Position numbers and translations under genes: made by a program
In this document: in pieces, positions 1 through 10,258 of the stretch
How the letters are laid out: the number at the start of each line of letters is the position of its first letter
Position numbering within the stretch: position 1 is the stretch's first letter
The notes under the pieces: model-generated
Told to the model about the DNA's origin: nothing
Seen by the model: the letters and a program-made list of their open reading frames with translations, nothing else
Databases searched by the model: none
Source of the DNA: Rubrivirga sp.
GTDB taxonomy: Bacteria > Actinomycetota > Actinomycetes > S36-B12
DNA: 32,912 bases
Assembly: GCA_002729215.1 (NCBI GenBank)
Contig: PBTV01000018.1
Location: forward strand, 7,430-40,341
Direction of reading: 5' to 3'

Positions 1-336
1 ATCGCCATTGGAGCGGCCAGCAGCGGAGCCAGCGGTGCCCTCGGCGGCGTGTTCGCCACGGTCTTAGTTCTGGTCTTTTTCAGCGTAGGGCAATTTGTGC
101 TGGGTTCGATTCTCAAGAGCAACCCCCAGATGGCCATGACCGTTGCCCTGACGATCTATCTCGTGAAGATCGGGGTTCTGTTCGTTCTCATCATCGCCTT
201 CGCCGACACCACCGCGTTCGACACCCGCGTTTTCGCCGCAACGATCGTCGCGTGCACCCTCGCCTGGACCGTGGCCGAAGTATGGGTTTTCGCCCGCACG
301 AAGGTCCTCTACGTGGACCCGGAGGCCGGGTCATGA
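1..336 (+). CDS. atpI: ATP synthase protein I (AtpI-like), 5' end missing
   Basis: This is the 3' part of a small membrane protein that precedes the Fo genes. The frame is open from base 1, so the true start lies outside the window; the GTG at 49 is only an internal possibility. About four hydrophobic segments are visible. The C-terminal half has the pattern DTTAFDTR, then ACTLAW, ending KVLYVDPE, which is how I remember actinobacterial AtpI proteins. AtpI assists assembly of the c-ring or the Fo sector and is not a catalytic subunit. The stop overlaps the start of the next gene (ATGA), which indicates translational coupling. The family call is from pattern memory; the position upstream of atpB supports it. 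Confidence 0.75.
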   Translation: MAIGAASSGASGALGGVFATVLVLVFFSVGQFVLGSILKSNPQMAMTVALTIYLVKIGVLFVLIIAFADTTAFDTRVFAATIVACTLAWTVAEVWVFARTKVLYVDPEAGS

Positions 337-713
337 CGGGTGCTGCCCCCTGGTACCGTGCGCGTCAGCGTTCAAATCCGACGTCGTCCTCACCAACAGG
401 TGCGCACTCTTCCCCGGCAATGGACAACGCCGCTTGGACGATCTCCAGTCGACTGATAGCCGGCATCGTGCTGTACGCCGGGATCGGCTGGTTGATCTCT
501 TTGTGGTGGGGGAACCGACCGGTGCTTATTGCCATCGGTGCCTTCGTCGGGCTGGGACTGTCGTACTACCTAATCTTCACGGGTCTGGCTCGCGAAGAGG
601 CGGTGCGTCAGGACCGTGGTCTCGATCACCGAGCGCGCGAGGAAACACCGCCACAGGCGAAGTCGCCGATGGAAGCAACGAACGTGGATGCAGACCAGGA
701 GGGTCGAACGTGA
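333..713 (+). CDS. atpZ: AtpZ/AtpI-family Fo accessory membrane protein
   Basis: A 126-residue protein whose ATG at 333 overlaps the atpI stop. Residues 1-28 are hydrophilic and Ser/Thr/Pro-rich. Two membrane helices follow (about 32-56 and 60-84), with the first containing GIVLYAGIGWLISLWWG. The C-terminal tail of about 40 residues is charged and probably cytoplasmic. The two-helix hairpin matches the AtpZ/AtpI family, which has been linked to c-ring assembly and, in some bacteria, to Mg2+/Ca2+ transport for the synthase. Its position between atpI and atpB supports the call. An upstream start in the same frame at 252 would run through atpI and is not preferred. The tail is less conserved and I infer nothing from it. 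Confidence 0.65.
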   Translation: MTGAAPWYRARQRSNPTSSSPTGAHSSPAMDNAAWTISSRLIAGIVLYAGIGWLISLWWGNRPVLIAIGAFVGLGLSYYLIFTGLAREEAVRQDRGLDHRAREETPPQAKSPMEATNVDADQEGRT

Positions 714-725
714 TGGAGGGCCTGA

Positions 726-1577
726 GTGTTCGCTGAGGTCGTTTCCGTGTCTGCTCCCACGAGCGTGTCTGCGGCGGGTGGTCCCGACTGTCATCTGATG
801 TCTGGATGCGGCTTCCCGGCTCCGGGTGCCGAGATATTCGTTTTCGAGGACATCTTCACGCTTCAGTTGGCGAGCCTGGAATTCGGCTTCTCGAAAGTTG
901 CGCTGCTGCTGCTGCTCGGCGTTGTCGCCGTCGTCGGTTTCTTCACGTACGCGTTCCGCAAGCCCAAGCTGGTTCCACGCGGCGCCCAGAACATCGGCGA
1001 GGTTGGGTACGTGTTCGTTCGCGACGGAATCGCCAAAGAGACCATCGGGCATGGAGGTGAAAAGTTCGTCCCCTTCCTGTTCAGTTTCTTCTTCTTCGTA
1101 TGGATCTTGAACTTCTTCGGGATCCTGCCCGGCGCACAGTTGCCGGCGACATCGATCTTCGCGATTCCGGTGGCCTTCGCCCTCATCGTGTACTTCACCT
1201 GGGTCCCGCTGGGCATGATCAAGCAGGGTCCGATCAAGTTCTTCACCAACATGATGTTCCCGCCGGGAGTCCCCAAGCCCATGTACATCTTGTTGGCCCC
1301 GATCGAGTTGATCTCCAACATCCTCGTGCGGCCGTTCACGCATGCGGTTCGACTCTTCGCGAACATGTTCGCGGGCCATCTACTGCTCGCGACGTTCAGC
1401 ATCGCGGCCTTCTATCTGATTAGCGCGAGCGTCATCGGAATTGTCGGTTCCGTTGCGTCCTTCGTTGTCACCGTCGCACTGACCGGATTCGAAGCTTTCA
1501 TCCAGGCCTTACAGGCCTACATCTTCACGCTGCTCGCTGCCGTCTACATAGGGAGCGCGCTGCACGCGGAGCACTGA
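726..1577 (+). CDS. atpB: F1Fo-ATP synthase subunit a
   Basis: Subunit a (283 residues) forms the two proton half-channels beside the c-ring. The key arginine is R209 in the motif HAVRLFANMFAGH, equivalent to the essential Arg210 of E. coli. Near the N terminus, CHLMSGCGFPAPG is the actinobacterial signature before the first helix, which rules out a start as late as the ATG at 798. The GTG at 726 is preceded by GGAGGG at 715-720 at good spacing. About five to six membrane helices follow. It is the first structural gene of the synthase operon; atpE follows after 87 bases. Confidence 0.97.
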   Translation: MFAEVVSVSAPTSVSAAGGPDCHLMSGCGFPAPGAEIFVFEDIFTLQLASLEFGFSKVALLLLLGVVAVVGFFTYAFRKPKLVPRGAQNIGEVGYVFVRDGIAKETIGHGGEKFVPFLFSFFFFVWILNFFGILPGAQLPATSIFAIPVAFALIVYFTWVPLGMIKQGPIKFFTNMMFPPGVPKPMYILLAPIELISNILVRPFTHAVRLFANMFAGHLLLATFSIAAFYLISASVIGIVGSVASFVVTVALTGFEAFIQALQAYIFTLLAAVYIGSALHAEH

Positions 1578-1601
1578 TGGCCAGTGCCCGCACACAACTG
1601 A

Positions 1602-1892
<291 letters not shown>

Positions 1893-1898
1893 TCGACG

Positions 1899-1929
1899 GC
1901 GTTGTGCGCCGGCCATAGGCGTGCAACGC
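1899..1929 (+). other. Imperfect hairpin between atpE and atpF
   Basis: GCGTTG (1899-1904) pairs with CAACGC (1924-1929) and CGCC (1907-1910) with GGCG (1918-1921), separated by a 2-base internal mismatch and a 7-base loop. There is no T-run, so it is more likely an RNA stability or processing element that raises atpE dosage than a terminator. That role is inference. Confidence 0.35.
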
Positions 1930-1984
1930 ACAGATCCATGACGAACACACGCCCCCCCGACCACTGACCAGAGAGGTTACGGCA

Positions 1985-2530
1985 ATGAAGGTTGTGGCAG
2001 CAGTCAGCGCCGCAAGCGAGGAGATGCCAAGCGTTCTCGCCGTTCCGGTCGATGAGTTGATCATCGGCCTGATCGCGTTCCTGATCGTCTTCGGCGCTCT
2101 CGGAAAATTCGCGTTGCCTAAGATCAAGGCGACACTCGACGAGCGCGCAGACGCTATCGAGGGTGGCCTGCAGCGTGCTGAGGAAGCCCAGGCGGAAGCC
2201 AGCCGTGTACTCGAGGAGTACAAGGAGCAGCTCGCATCGGCACGTGAGGAAGCCTCGGCCATCCGAACCCAAGCCCAGGCCGACCGCTCGTCGATGGTGG
2301 AGGAAGCCAAGAACGAGGCACGACATGCGGCCGCCCAGGTCACCGCTGCGGCGGAAGCACAGATGGCTGCCGATCGAGCCCAGGCGATGAGCACGCTCAC
2401 CCGACAGGTGGGGGAGTTGTCCGTCGAACTTGCCAGCAAGGTCGTCGGGGAGTCTTTGACTGACGACGCGCGCGTTCGGTCGACCGTCGATGCCTTCCTC
2501 GACGACCTCGAAAGGCAGGCTTCCAACTGA
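1985..2530 (+). CDS. atpF: F1Fo-ATP synthase subunit b
   Basis: Subunit b (181 residues) is the peripheral stalk that holds F1 stationary. A single membrane helix lies at about 25-45 (ELIIGLIAFLIVFGALG). The rest is a long charged Ala/Glu/Gln-rich helix with heptad character, as expected for the stalk. The start is ATG 1985, preceded by the weak SD GAGAGG. The stop overlaps the atpH start (TGATG). The gene is not fused to delta, unlike the b-delta fusion of mycobacteria, which argues against a mycolate-type organism. Confidence 0.96.
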   Translation: MKVVAAVSAASEEMPSVLAVPVDELIIGLIAFLIVFGALGKFALPKIKATLDERADAIEGGLQRAEEAQAEASRVLEEYKEQLASAREEASAIRTQAQADRSSMVEEAKNEARHAAAQVTAAAEAQMAADRAQAMSTLTRQVGELSVELASKVVGESLTDDARVRSTVDAFLDDLERQASN

Positions 2531-3339
2531 TGCTCGGTTCCAGCCGCGAATCCCTCGCCGCCTGTTCGGCCGCTCTCGATGCCCGCCGGCAAGCGCCGGG
2601 CTTCGATGAGTTGTCCGCGCAGGTCTTCGCCGTGGCGGCGCTGCTGGACGACAACGCGCAACTTCGCTCGACGCTGGCCGATTCCGGGCAGCCAGCGTCT
2701 GTTCGGGAGTCCTTGATCAGGGACATCTTGGCCAATCAGGTCTCGGCTCTGACCCTCGAAGTCGTTGCGGATGCCGTGGATCATCGGTGGTCCGACGACA
2801 TCGATCTGGTGATCGCCCTCGAGCAGCTCGCTGCGCAGGTGGCCTTCACGGTCGCGGAGGGCAACGGCACACTCGATGACACCGAAGAGGAGATCTTCCG
2901 GTTCGGCCGAGCGATCGACGCCTCCGCGGAATTGCAGATGGCACTGGGTGATCCGGCGCAGTCGGCCCAGACAAAGGCCGCCATCGTGCGCGACCTTCTG
3001 TCCGACAGGGCCACCGCGGCAACCCGCGGGGTGTTGGAGTCGACTGTCGGTCGTTTGCACGGTCAACGACTCGACGCCGCGATCGACACCCTGTGCGAAC
3101 TCGCTGCCCGGCAGCGCGAGCGGGTGGTGGCCGAGGTGCGGGTAGCGGCCCCCCTCACCGAGGAGCAATCCCGTCGTCTCGCGGCGGCGTTGTCCTCATT
3201 GCAGGGCCGGACGGTACGGCTCAACGTCGCCGTCGACCCCGCCATGCTTGGCGGAGTGATGGTGACGATCGGCGACGAGGTCATCGACGGCACCGTCGCA
3301 TCGCGACTCGAACAGGCCCGCAGAGCAGTCTTGGGCTGA
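2530..3339 (+). CDS. atpH: F1Fo-ATP synthase subunit delta
   Basis: The delta subunit (269 residues) joins the top of the alpha3beta3 hexamer to the b stalk. The length fits the longer actinobacterial delta proteins rather than the roughly 180 residues of E. coli. The C-terminal section has the family pattern around [19 protein letters not shown] and, near the end, [16 protein letters not shown]. The ATG overlaps the atpF stop by one base, giving translational coupling. The N-terminal half is alpha-helical and poorly conserved, as usual. Confidence 0.95.
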   Translation: MLGSSRESLAACSAALDARRQAPGFDELSAQVFAVAALLDDNAQLRSTLADSGQPASVRESLIRDILANQVSALTLEVVADAVDHRWSDDIDLVIALEQLAAQVAFTVAEGNGTLDDTEEEIFRFGRAIDASAELQMALGDPAQSAQTKAAIVRDLLSDRATAATRGVLESTVGRLHGQRLDAAIDTLCELAARQRERVVAEVRVAAPLTEEQSRRLAAALSSLQGRTVRLNVAVDPAMLGGVMVTIGDEVIDGTVASRLEQARRAVLG

Positions 3340-3407
3340 CCCAACAACAACCACGAGACCCCACACACCGCCCGCACCGCGGGCCCGACGAAGGAAAGCA
3401 GGACACC

Positions 3408-5042
3408 ATGACGGAGCTGACGATCCGGCCGGAAGAGATCCGGGATGCGATCGAGCGGAACGTCGCGGCGTACTCGCCGTCCACCGCCCGAGAAGAAGTT
3501 GGTCGCGTCACGGAGATCGGCGATGGCATTGCACGCGTCGAAGGCCTCCACTCGGCGATGACCAACGAGTTGCTGGAGTTCGAGGGAGGTCTGCTCGGTG
3601 TCGCACTGAACCTCGATGTTCGAGAGATCGGTGTGGTGCTCCTCGGCGACGGTGCGCACATCGAAGAAGGGCAGCCTGTGCGGCGCACCGGCGAAGTCCT
3701 CTCCGTCCCGGTGGGTGACGCCTTCCTTGGACGTGTTGTCGATCCGCTGGGCAGCCCGATCGACGGGCTGGGTGCCATCGAAGCCGAAGATCGCCGCGCC
3801 CTGGAGGTTCAGGCCCCCACGGTCGTCCAGCGTCAGCCCGTGAAAGAGCCGATGCTGACCGGAATCAAGGCGATCGACGCGATGACGGCGATCGGTCGCG
3901 GACAGCGTCAGCTCGTCATCGGCGACCGCCAGACTGGCAAGACCGCCGTATGTCTGGACACGATTCTGAACCAGCGCGAGAACTGGAAGTCAGGAGACCC
4001 GAGCAAGCAGGTTCGCTGCATCTACGTGGCGATCGGGCAGAAGGGTTCGACGATCGCGTCCGTCAAGGGGGCGCTTGAGGAATACGGCGCGATGGAGTAC
4101 ACGACCATCGTGGCCGCGCCCGCATCAGACCCTGCGGGCTTCAAGTACCTGGCCCCGTACACCGGATCGGCCATCGGCCAGCACTGGATGTACGGCGGCA
4201 AGCACGTGCTGATCGTCTTCGACGACCTGTCCAAGCAGGCAGAGGCGTATCGCGCCGTGTCCCTGCTCCTGCGTCGTCCCCCCGGCCGCGAGGCCTACCC
4301 CGGTGACGTCTTTTACCTGCACAGCCGCCTCTTGGAGCGCTGCGCGAAGCTCTCCGACGAAATGGGCGGTGGCTCGATGACGGGTCTGCCGATCATCGAG
4401 ACCAAGGCGAACGACGTCTCGGCGTTCATTCCGACGAACGTCATCTCCATCACTGACGGCCAGTGCTTCTTGGAGTCCGATCTGTTCAACTCCGGTGTGC
4501 GCCCAGCCATCAACGTCGGTATCTCCGTTTCCCGTGTGGGTGGCTCAGCGCAGCCGAAGGCCATGAAGAAGGTGGCCGGCCAATTGCGTTTGAACCTCGC
4601 ACAGTTCCGCGAGTTGGAGGCCTTCGCCGCTTTCGGCTCAGACCTCGACGCCGCGTCGAAGGCACAACTCGGGCGCGGTTCCCGCCTCGTCGAACTGCTC
4701 AAGCAGGCGCAGTACGAGCCGCAGGCCATGGAGCGTGAGGTCATTTCCGTGTGGGCGGGAACGACGGGCAGGCTGGATGACGTCCCGGTCGAGGACATCC
4801 GTCGCTTCGATGCCGAGTTCTTGGACTACGTCGAGCGCAACAAGACGGAGATTCTCGATGCAATTCGCAGCACCTCCGACTTGTCAGACGACACCGTCAG
4901 CGTGCTGGAATCCACCATCGAGGAGTTCAAGCGTCAGTTCTCCACCTCCTCTGGCCAACTGCTGGTCAGCGACGAGCCGGTAGGGGCCCTCGAGGACGAA
5001 GACATCGATCCAACGCAGATCACTCGGTCGGTACGGGGCTAG
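3408..5042 (+). CDS. atpA: F1Fo-ATP synthase subunit alpha
   Basis: The alpha subunit (544 residues) is the non-catalytic nucleotide-binding partner of beta. The P-loop GDRQTGKTA begins at residue 172. Further family patterns are [27 protein letters not shown] and [14 protein letters not shown]. The start at ATG 3408, giving [11 protein letters not shown], is preceded by GAAGGAAAG; the longer open frame from 3093 lies over atpH and is rejected. The frame ends at TAG 5040-5042, three bases before atpG. Length and motifs are normal. Confidence 0.98.
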   Translation: MTELTIRPEEIRDAIERNVAAYSPSTAREEVGRVTEIGDGIARVEGLHSAMTNELLEFEGGLLGVALNLDVREIGVVLLGDGAHIEEGQPVRRTGEVLSVPVGDAFLGRVVDPLGSPIDGLGAIEAEDRRALEVQAPTVVQRQPVKEPMLTGIKAIDAMTAIGRGQRQLVIGDRQTGKTAVCLDTILNQRENWKSGDPSKQVRCIYVAIGQKGSTIASVKGALEEYGAMEYTTIVAAPASDPAGFKYLAPYTGSAIGQHWMYGGKHVLIVFDDLSKQAEAYRAVSLLLRRPPGREAYPGDVFYLHSRLLERCAKLSDEMGGGSMTGLPIIETKANDVSAFIPTNVISITDGQCFLESDLFNSGVRPAINVGISVSRVGGSAQPKAMKKVAGQLRLNLAQFRELEAFAAFGSDLDAASKAQLGRGSRLVELLKQAQYEPQAMEREVISVWAGTTGRLDDVPVEDIRRFDAEFLDYVERNKTEILDAIRSTSDLSDDTVSVLESTIEEFKRQFSTSSGQLLVSDEPVGALEDEDIDPTQITRSVRG

Positions 5043-5045
5043 TTC

Positions 5046-5951
5046 ATGGGTGCACAGCTGAGGGTCTTCCGACGACGGATCCGTTCCGTCCAGGCGACCA
5101 AGAAGATCACGAAGGCGATGGAGTTGATCGCGTCATCTCGGATCGTCAAAGCGCAGCAGCGATTGGACGCATCGATGCCGTACTTGACTCAACTCGTCGA
5201 CGCGGTTTCCGCAGCTGCCTCGCACGCATCAGACGTCTCCAAGCACCCGTTGACAGCCACGGCCGATAAGCAGGAGCGGGCCGCCGTGCTCATCATCACC
5301 GCTGACCGAGGTCTCGCCGGCGCCTACTCGACCAACAGCATCAAGGAAGGCGAAGCCCTCACCCGAAACCTGAACGACAAGGGCATGACGGTCCTGCCGT
5401 TCGTTGTCGGTCGAAAGGGCGTGTCGTACTACCGCTTCCGCGGTCGGGAGACGGGCGGTGAGTACACGGGATTCACCGATCAGCCCAGTTATGCGGACGC
5501 CAAACGCATTGGAGAGGACCTGCTGACTGCCTTCCACGGCGATGAAAACCAGGAGGGGGGAGTCGACGAGATTCACGTCATCTACACCCACTTCGTCAAC
5601 ATGGGTACCCAGGAGACTCGCGTGCGCCGGATCCTCCCGCTGGAGGTCGTCGATGAGGTCATCGAGCCGAACGAGTCTGGGATGCCCTTCCCGCTGTACG
5701 AGTTCGAGCCCAGTCCGGAGGGCGTCCTCGACGCGCTCCTTCCCCGGTACATCGAGCAGATGGTGTACCTGTCCCTGTTGACGTCGGCAGCTTCTGAGCA
5801 CGCCGCCCGTCGACGAGCCATGAAGTCTGCGACGGATAACGCCGAGGAGCTCATCCGCTCCTTGACCCGTCAGGCCAACCAGGCCCGCCAGGCGGAGATC
5901 ACCCAGGAAATCAGCGAGATCGTCGGCGGCGCCGACGCCCTGTCGGCGTAA
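5046..5951 (+). CDS. atpG: F1Fo-ATP synthase subunit gamma
   Basis: The gamma subunit (301 residues) is the central rotor shaft. The N-terminal helix begins [12 protein letters not shown] and continues to [13 protein letters not shown], the family signature that fits inside the alpha3beta3 cavity. The matching C-terminal helix has [12 protein letters not shown] and then [21 protein letters not shown]. The central Rossmann-like part has [14 protein letters not shown]. It lies three bases downstream of atpA. Nothing unusual was seen. Confidence 0.97.
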   Translation: MGAQLRVFRRRIRSVQATKKITKAMELIASSRIVKAQQRLDASMPYLTQLVDAVSAAASHASDVSKHPLTATADKQERAAVLIITADRGLAGAYSTNSIKEGEALTRNLNDKGMTVLPFVVGRKGVSYYRFRGRETGGEYTGFTDQPSYADAKRIGEDLLTAFHGDENQEGGVDEIHVIYTHFVNMGTQETRVRRILPLEVVDEVIEPNESGMPFPLYEFEPSPEGVLDALLPRYIEQMVYLSLLTSAASEHAARRRAMKSATDNAEELIRSLTRQANQARQAEITQEISEIVGGADALSA

Positions 5952-7436
<1,485 letters not shown>

Positions 7437-7438
7437 CC

Positions 7439-7843
7439 GTGGCCGAAGGTTCCACTCTGGAAGTCGCGGTCGTCTCCGCTGAGCGCCTGCTGTGGCAGGG
7501 CGAGGCGAAGTCCGTCGTCGCGAAGACATCGGAGGGTGAGATCGGAATTCTTCCCGGCCACGAGCCGGTGCTGGCGCTGTTGCTGGAGAGTCCGCTGCGC
7601 ATCGAGGAGTCAGACGGCAACAAGATGATGGTCGCCGTCCACGGCGGTTTCTTCTCCGTAGATTCCAACAAGGTCAACGTCATTGCCGAGGTCGCCGAGC
7701 TCGCCGAGGACATCGACCTCGAGCGAGCCCAAACTGCACTGTCCCGTGCTCAGGCGGCGGGGGACGAGACCGAGGACCCCTCCGCTCTCAAGCGCGCTGA
7801 AACCCGGATCACCGTCGCGGGGACGGGCAAGGGGCTTTCGTAG
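7439..7843 (+). CDS. atpC: F1Fo-ATP synthase subunit epsilon
   Basis: The epsilon subunit (134 residues) is the regulatory foot of the central stalk. The N-terminal beta-sandwich includes VVSAERLLWQGEAKSVVAKT and GEIGILPGHEPVLALL. A helical C-terminal portion (DLERAQTALSRAQ) is longer than in mycobacteria. The GTG start at 7439, immediately after the atpD stop, gives the expected N terminus; the upstream ATG at 7382 lies inside atpD and is rejected. This is the last gene of the operon. The DUF2550 membrane protein that I remember following atpC in many actinobacteria is absent. Confidence 0.95.
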   Translation: MAEGSTLEVAVVSAERLLWQGEAKSVVAKTSEGEIGILPGHEPVLALLLESPLRIEESDGNKMMVAVHGGFFSVDSNKVNVIAEVAELAEDIDLERAQTALSRAQAAGDETEDPSALKRAETRITVAGTGKGLS

Positions 7844-7859
7844 CCGATATCGCCCGTCC

Positions 7860-7875
7860 AGTGGCCATCGCCACT
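7860..7875 (+). terminator. Hairpin between convergent atpC and pduO
   Basis: AGTGGC (7860-7865) and GCCACT (7870-7875) form a perfect 6-bp stem with a CATC tetraloop. It lies in the 47-base gap between two converging genes, where a bidirectional terminator is expected. There is no T-run, as is common in high-GC actinobacteria. The function is inferred from position. Confidence 0.45.
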
Positions 7876-7890
7876 ATGTGATGCACGACT

Positions 7891-8460
7891 TCAGGAGCGG
7901 GCACCCGGCTGCCACAGCACATCATCCCCGGCGTTGGCGGTGCGCGCGAGGATAAACAACAGGTCACTGAGCCGGTTCAGATACGTGGCCGTCAGAGGGT
8001 TCATGCCCCCGTGGTAGGCGTCTAGGGCCGCCCACGTCGTTCGCTCCGCCCGTCGAACCACCGTCCGCGCTACATGGAGATAGGCCGCGGTCAGGGTGCC
8101 TCCGGGAAGGACGAAGGAGCGCAGCGGCTCGAGTCGCTCGTTGTACTCATCGCACGCCGTTTCGAGAGTGGAGATATACGCGTCGGTGATGCGCAGCGGC
8201 GGGTGCTCGGGCTCATCGATCACCGGGGTGCACAGATCGGCCCCGACATCGAACAGATCGTTCTGAATGGTCAACAACAGCGCCCGGACGTCGTCATCGA
8301 GTCCTGGTTGCGCGAGAACGACTCCCAGAGAGCAATTGGCCTCGTCGACATCCGCGTACGCCCGCAACCGGGGATCGTTTTTGCCAGTTCGGCTCATATC
8401 GCCGAGGGACGTGGTGCCGTCGTCACCGGTTCGGGTGTAGATCTGCGTCAAATGGACCAT
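7891..8460 (-). CDS. pduO: PduO-type cob(I)alamin adenosyltransferase
   Basis: This 189-residue enzyme transfers adenosyl from ATP to cob(I)alamin, making coenzyme B12. The N-terminal ATP-binding motif TRTGDDGTTSLGD covers residues 9-21 and VDEANCSLG follows. The C-terminal region has FVLPGGTLTAAYLHVARTVVRRAER, with the Arg-rich signature, and then LNRLSDLLFILAR. The product is the cofactor of the MeaA mutase at 10259, so the pathway link is direct. It is divergent from murA across 61 bases. A -10 TAGGGT ends 6 nt before the ATG and no SD is present, so the mRNA is probably leaderless. From memory, the atp-pduO-murA order is common in actinobacteria. Confidence 0.93.
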   Translation of the reverse strand: MVHLTQIYTRTGDDGTTSLGDMSRTGKNDPRLRAYADVDEANCSLGVVLAQPGLDDDVRALLLTIQNDLFDVGADLCTPVIDEPEHPPLRITDAYISTLETACDEYNERLEPLRSFVLPGGTLTAAYLHVARTVVRRAERTTWAALDAYHGGMNPLTATYLNRLSDLLFILARTANAGDDVLWQPGARS

Positions 8461-8466
8461 ACCTCG

Positions 8467-8472
8467 ACCCTA
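8467..8472 (-). promoter_or_regulatory. Leaderless -10 of pduO
   Basis: TAGGGT on the minus strand fits TANNNT and is separated from the ATG at 8460 by 6 nt. This places the transcription start on the start codon. No clear -35 is visible. Confidence 0.5.
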
Positions 8473-8509
8473 GGGCAGGAGGGCCGATGCTGCACTCAGC
8501 CGGCGCTCG

Positions 8510-8515
8510 TACGAT
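8510..8515 (+). promoter_or_regulatory. Leaderless -10 of murA
   Basis: TACGAT is followed by TCCCCG and then the GTG at 8522, a 6-nt gap. There is no purine-rich SD in front of the start. The geometry predicts a transcript beginning at the GTG. Confidence 0.55.
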
Positions 8516-8521
8516 TCCCCG

Positions 8522-9811
8522 GTGGAAGCGCACACGGGTGATCAGGGCACCCTGAGTCTGACCGGTGGGCAGCGGTTGCAAGGAAGCGTGTCGGTGCGCG
8601 GAGCCAAGAACTCGGTATTGAAGTTGATGGCGGCCGCCTTGCTGGCGCCGGGAACCTCCACGCTGACGAACGTCCCCGCCATCGTCGATGTCGAGATCAT
8701 GGCCGAATTGCTCCGCAGGCTGGGGTGCACCGTGACGTGGGACACCACGGCCGGAGTCGTCGAGATCAAGGTTCCCGAGCGCCTCGACCATCGAGCCGAC
8801 TATGACCTCGTTCGTCGAATGCGAGCGTCCATCTGCGTCCTCGGGCCGTTGGTCTCTCGTTGCGGTGAAGCCGATGTCGCGATGCCCGGGGGAGACAACA
8901 TCGGCTCCCGCGGACTCGATCTTCATATCGAGGGACTTCGTCGGATGGGTGTCGACGTTGTCAACGAGCACGGTTATCTGGTGGCGACGTCCGCGCAGCT
9001 GACCGGCGCGGACGTGTGGCTGGATTTTCCGAGCGTGGGCGCGACCGAGACGCTGGTGATGGCCGCAGTCCTCGCTCAAGGTCGGAGCACGATCGACAAT
9101 GCGGCGCGCGAACCAGAGATCGTCGACATCTGCTCGATGCTCATCGAGATGGGTGCGCAGATCGACGGTGTGAGCACATCGACCTTGGTGATCGACGGTG
9201 TCCCGGAGTTGCACCCGGTGACCCATCGAACGGTGCCGGATCGCATCGTCGCCGGCACCTGGGCGGTCGCGGCGGCCATAACCCAAGGCCGCGTGGAAGT
9301 TCTTGGAGCCGATCCAGCCCATTTGACGCTCGCCTTGGACAAGTTGCGTAGCGCGGGCGCGAGCATCGAGGAACGCTCCGACGGGTTCGTCGTGGAGATG
9401 AGTGATCGCCCGCGGGCGGTCGACATCGTCACGTTGCCGTATCCGGGGTTCCCCACCGATCTCCAACCCCAGTTCATTGCTCTGAATGCAATAGCCGATG
9501 GAGCCGCGCTGGTCACCGAGAACCTCTTTGAGGCGCGTTTCCGTTTCGTCCGTGAATTAGCGCGCCTTGGAGCCGACGTGCAGACAGACGGCCATCATGC
9601 GTTGATTCGAGGACGAACGTCCCTGTCCGGAGCACCGGTGGAAGCCACCGACATCCGTGCGGGGGCCGGTCTGGTGCTCGCCGGACTGGTGGCCCAGGGT
9701 CGAACGGACGTGTTTGGAGTCGATCACATCGATCGTGGGTACGCGGGGTTGGTCGAAGACCTGCAGGCCTTGGGGGCCACCGTCACGCGCACGGATGAGC
9801 CTTCGTCGTAG
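8522..9811 (+). CDS. murA: UDP-N-acetylglucosamine 1-carboxyvinyltransferase
   Basis: MurA (429 residues) moves enolpyruvate from PEP to UDP-GlcNAc, the first committed step of peptidoglycan synthesis in the cytoplasm. The N-terminal [16 protein letters not shown] carries the substrate-binding Lys-Asn pair. The active-site loop reads PGGDNIGSR, with D125 at the place of E. coli Cys115. In the established enzymology, Asp here keeps activity but removes the Cys that fosfomycin alkylates, so intrinsic fosfomycin resistance is expected, as in mycobacteria. The C-terminal part has [13 protein letters not shown] and then [12 protein letters not shown], both typical. The GTG start is supported by a leaderless -10. 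It is preceded divergently by pduO. Confidence 0.97.
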   Translation: MEAHTGDQGTLSLTGGQRLQGSVSVRGAKNSVLKLMAAALLAPGTSTLTNVPAIVDVEIMAELLRRLGCTVTWDTTAGVVEIKVPERLDHRADYDLVRRMRASICVLGPLVSRCGEADVAMPGGDNIGSRGLDLHIEGLRRMGVDVVNEHGYLVATSAQLTGADVWLDFPSVGATETLVMAAVLAQGRSTIDNAAREPEIVDICSMLIEMGAQIDGVSTSTLVIDGVPELHPVTHRTVPDRIVAGTWAVAAAITQGRVEVLGADPAHLTLALDKLRSAGASIEERSDGFVVEMSDRPRAVDIVTLPYPGFPTDLQPQFIALNAIADGAALVTENLFEARFRFVRELARLGADVQTDGHHALIRGRTSLSGAPVEATDIRAGAGLVLAGLVAQGRTDVFGVDHIDRGYAGLVEDLQALGATVTRTDEPSS

Positions 9812-9865
9812 ACCGAGCCGGTTGGCCACGCCAGGAAAAGATTCCACCGCGGAGGTGTCGACGAA

Positions 9866-10183
9866 CTACGAAATAAGGGTCTGGCGCGCTCGCTCTTCGT
9901 CCTTCGGCCAGACCATCACCCGCGGTCCGTCGAGCGTGTTCGCGAGGTTCGCCTTGATTCCGGCGTCTTCCAAACGACGCCGCAGAATTTCCCCGTCGAT
10001 GTAGCTGGGGGGAGAGGCGACGGGGACGAGCACCCCATATTCGTCTTGGCTCCCGGCCGTGGGTGCGGCGGCCACCACGGACGTCTTGCGAGAGTTGAAC
10101 GCCCAGCGCAGCACGACCACGAGCACCCCGATCGCCAGGAACGCCACGATCGGACCGAAAAGGTACGAAAAGGAGTTACTCAC
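9866..10183 (-). CDS. Small membrane protein with DUF2007-like domain
   Basis: About 105 residues. An N-terminal membrane helix (FGPIVAFLAIGVLVVVLRWAF, split by its glycines) is followed by a linker and a soluble domain. That domain begins YGVLVPVASPP, continues EILRRRLEDAGIKANLA and ends RVMVWPKDEERARQTL. This resembles the DUF2007 putative signal-transducing fold (two beta strands, a helix, then a basic or acidic end). I chose GTG 10183 because the upstream part of the longer frame (to 10378) has no membrane-protein character and runs into the meaA promoter and coding region. CACGAT lies 6 nt upstream of this GTG, a weak leaderless -10. The function is unknown. Confidence 0.65.
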   Translation of the reverse strand: MSNSFSYLFGPIVAFLAIGVLVVVLRWAFNSRKTSVVAAAPTAGSQDEYGVLVPVASPPSYIDGEILRRRLEDAGIKANLANTLDGPRVMVWPKDEERARQTLIS

Positions 10184-10246
10184 ACTCCCATCGTGCTGCC
10201 AGTGACGCACATGCGCCACTCGTCGAGTCGAGGCTGACCGGCCCCG

Positions 10247-10252
10247 TACGCT
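10247..10252 (+). promoter_or_regulatory. Leaderless -10 of meaA
   Basis: TACGCT is followed by GACGGC and the ATG at 10259, a 6-nt gap with no SD. A transcript starting at the ATG is predicted. Confidence 0.55.
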
Positions 10253-10258
10253 GACGGC

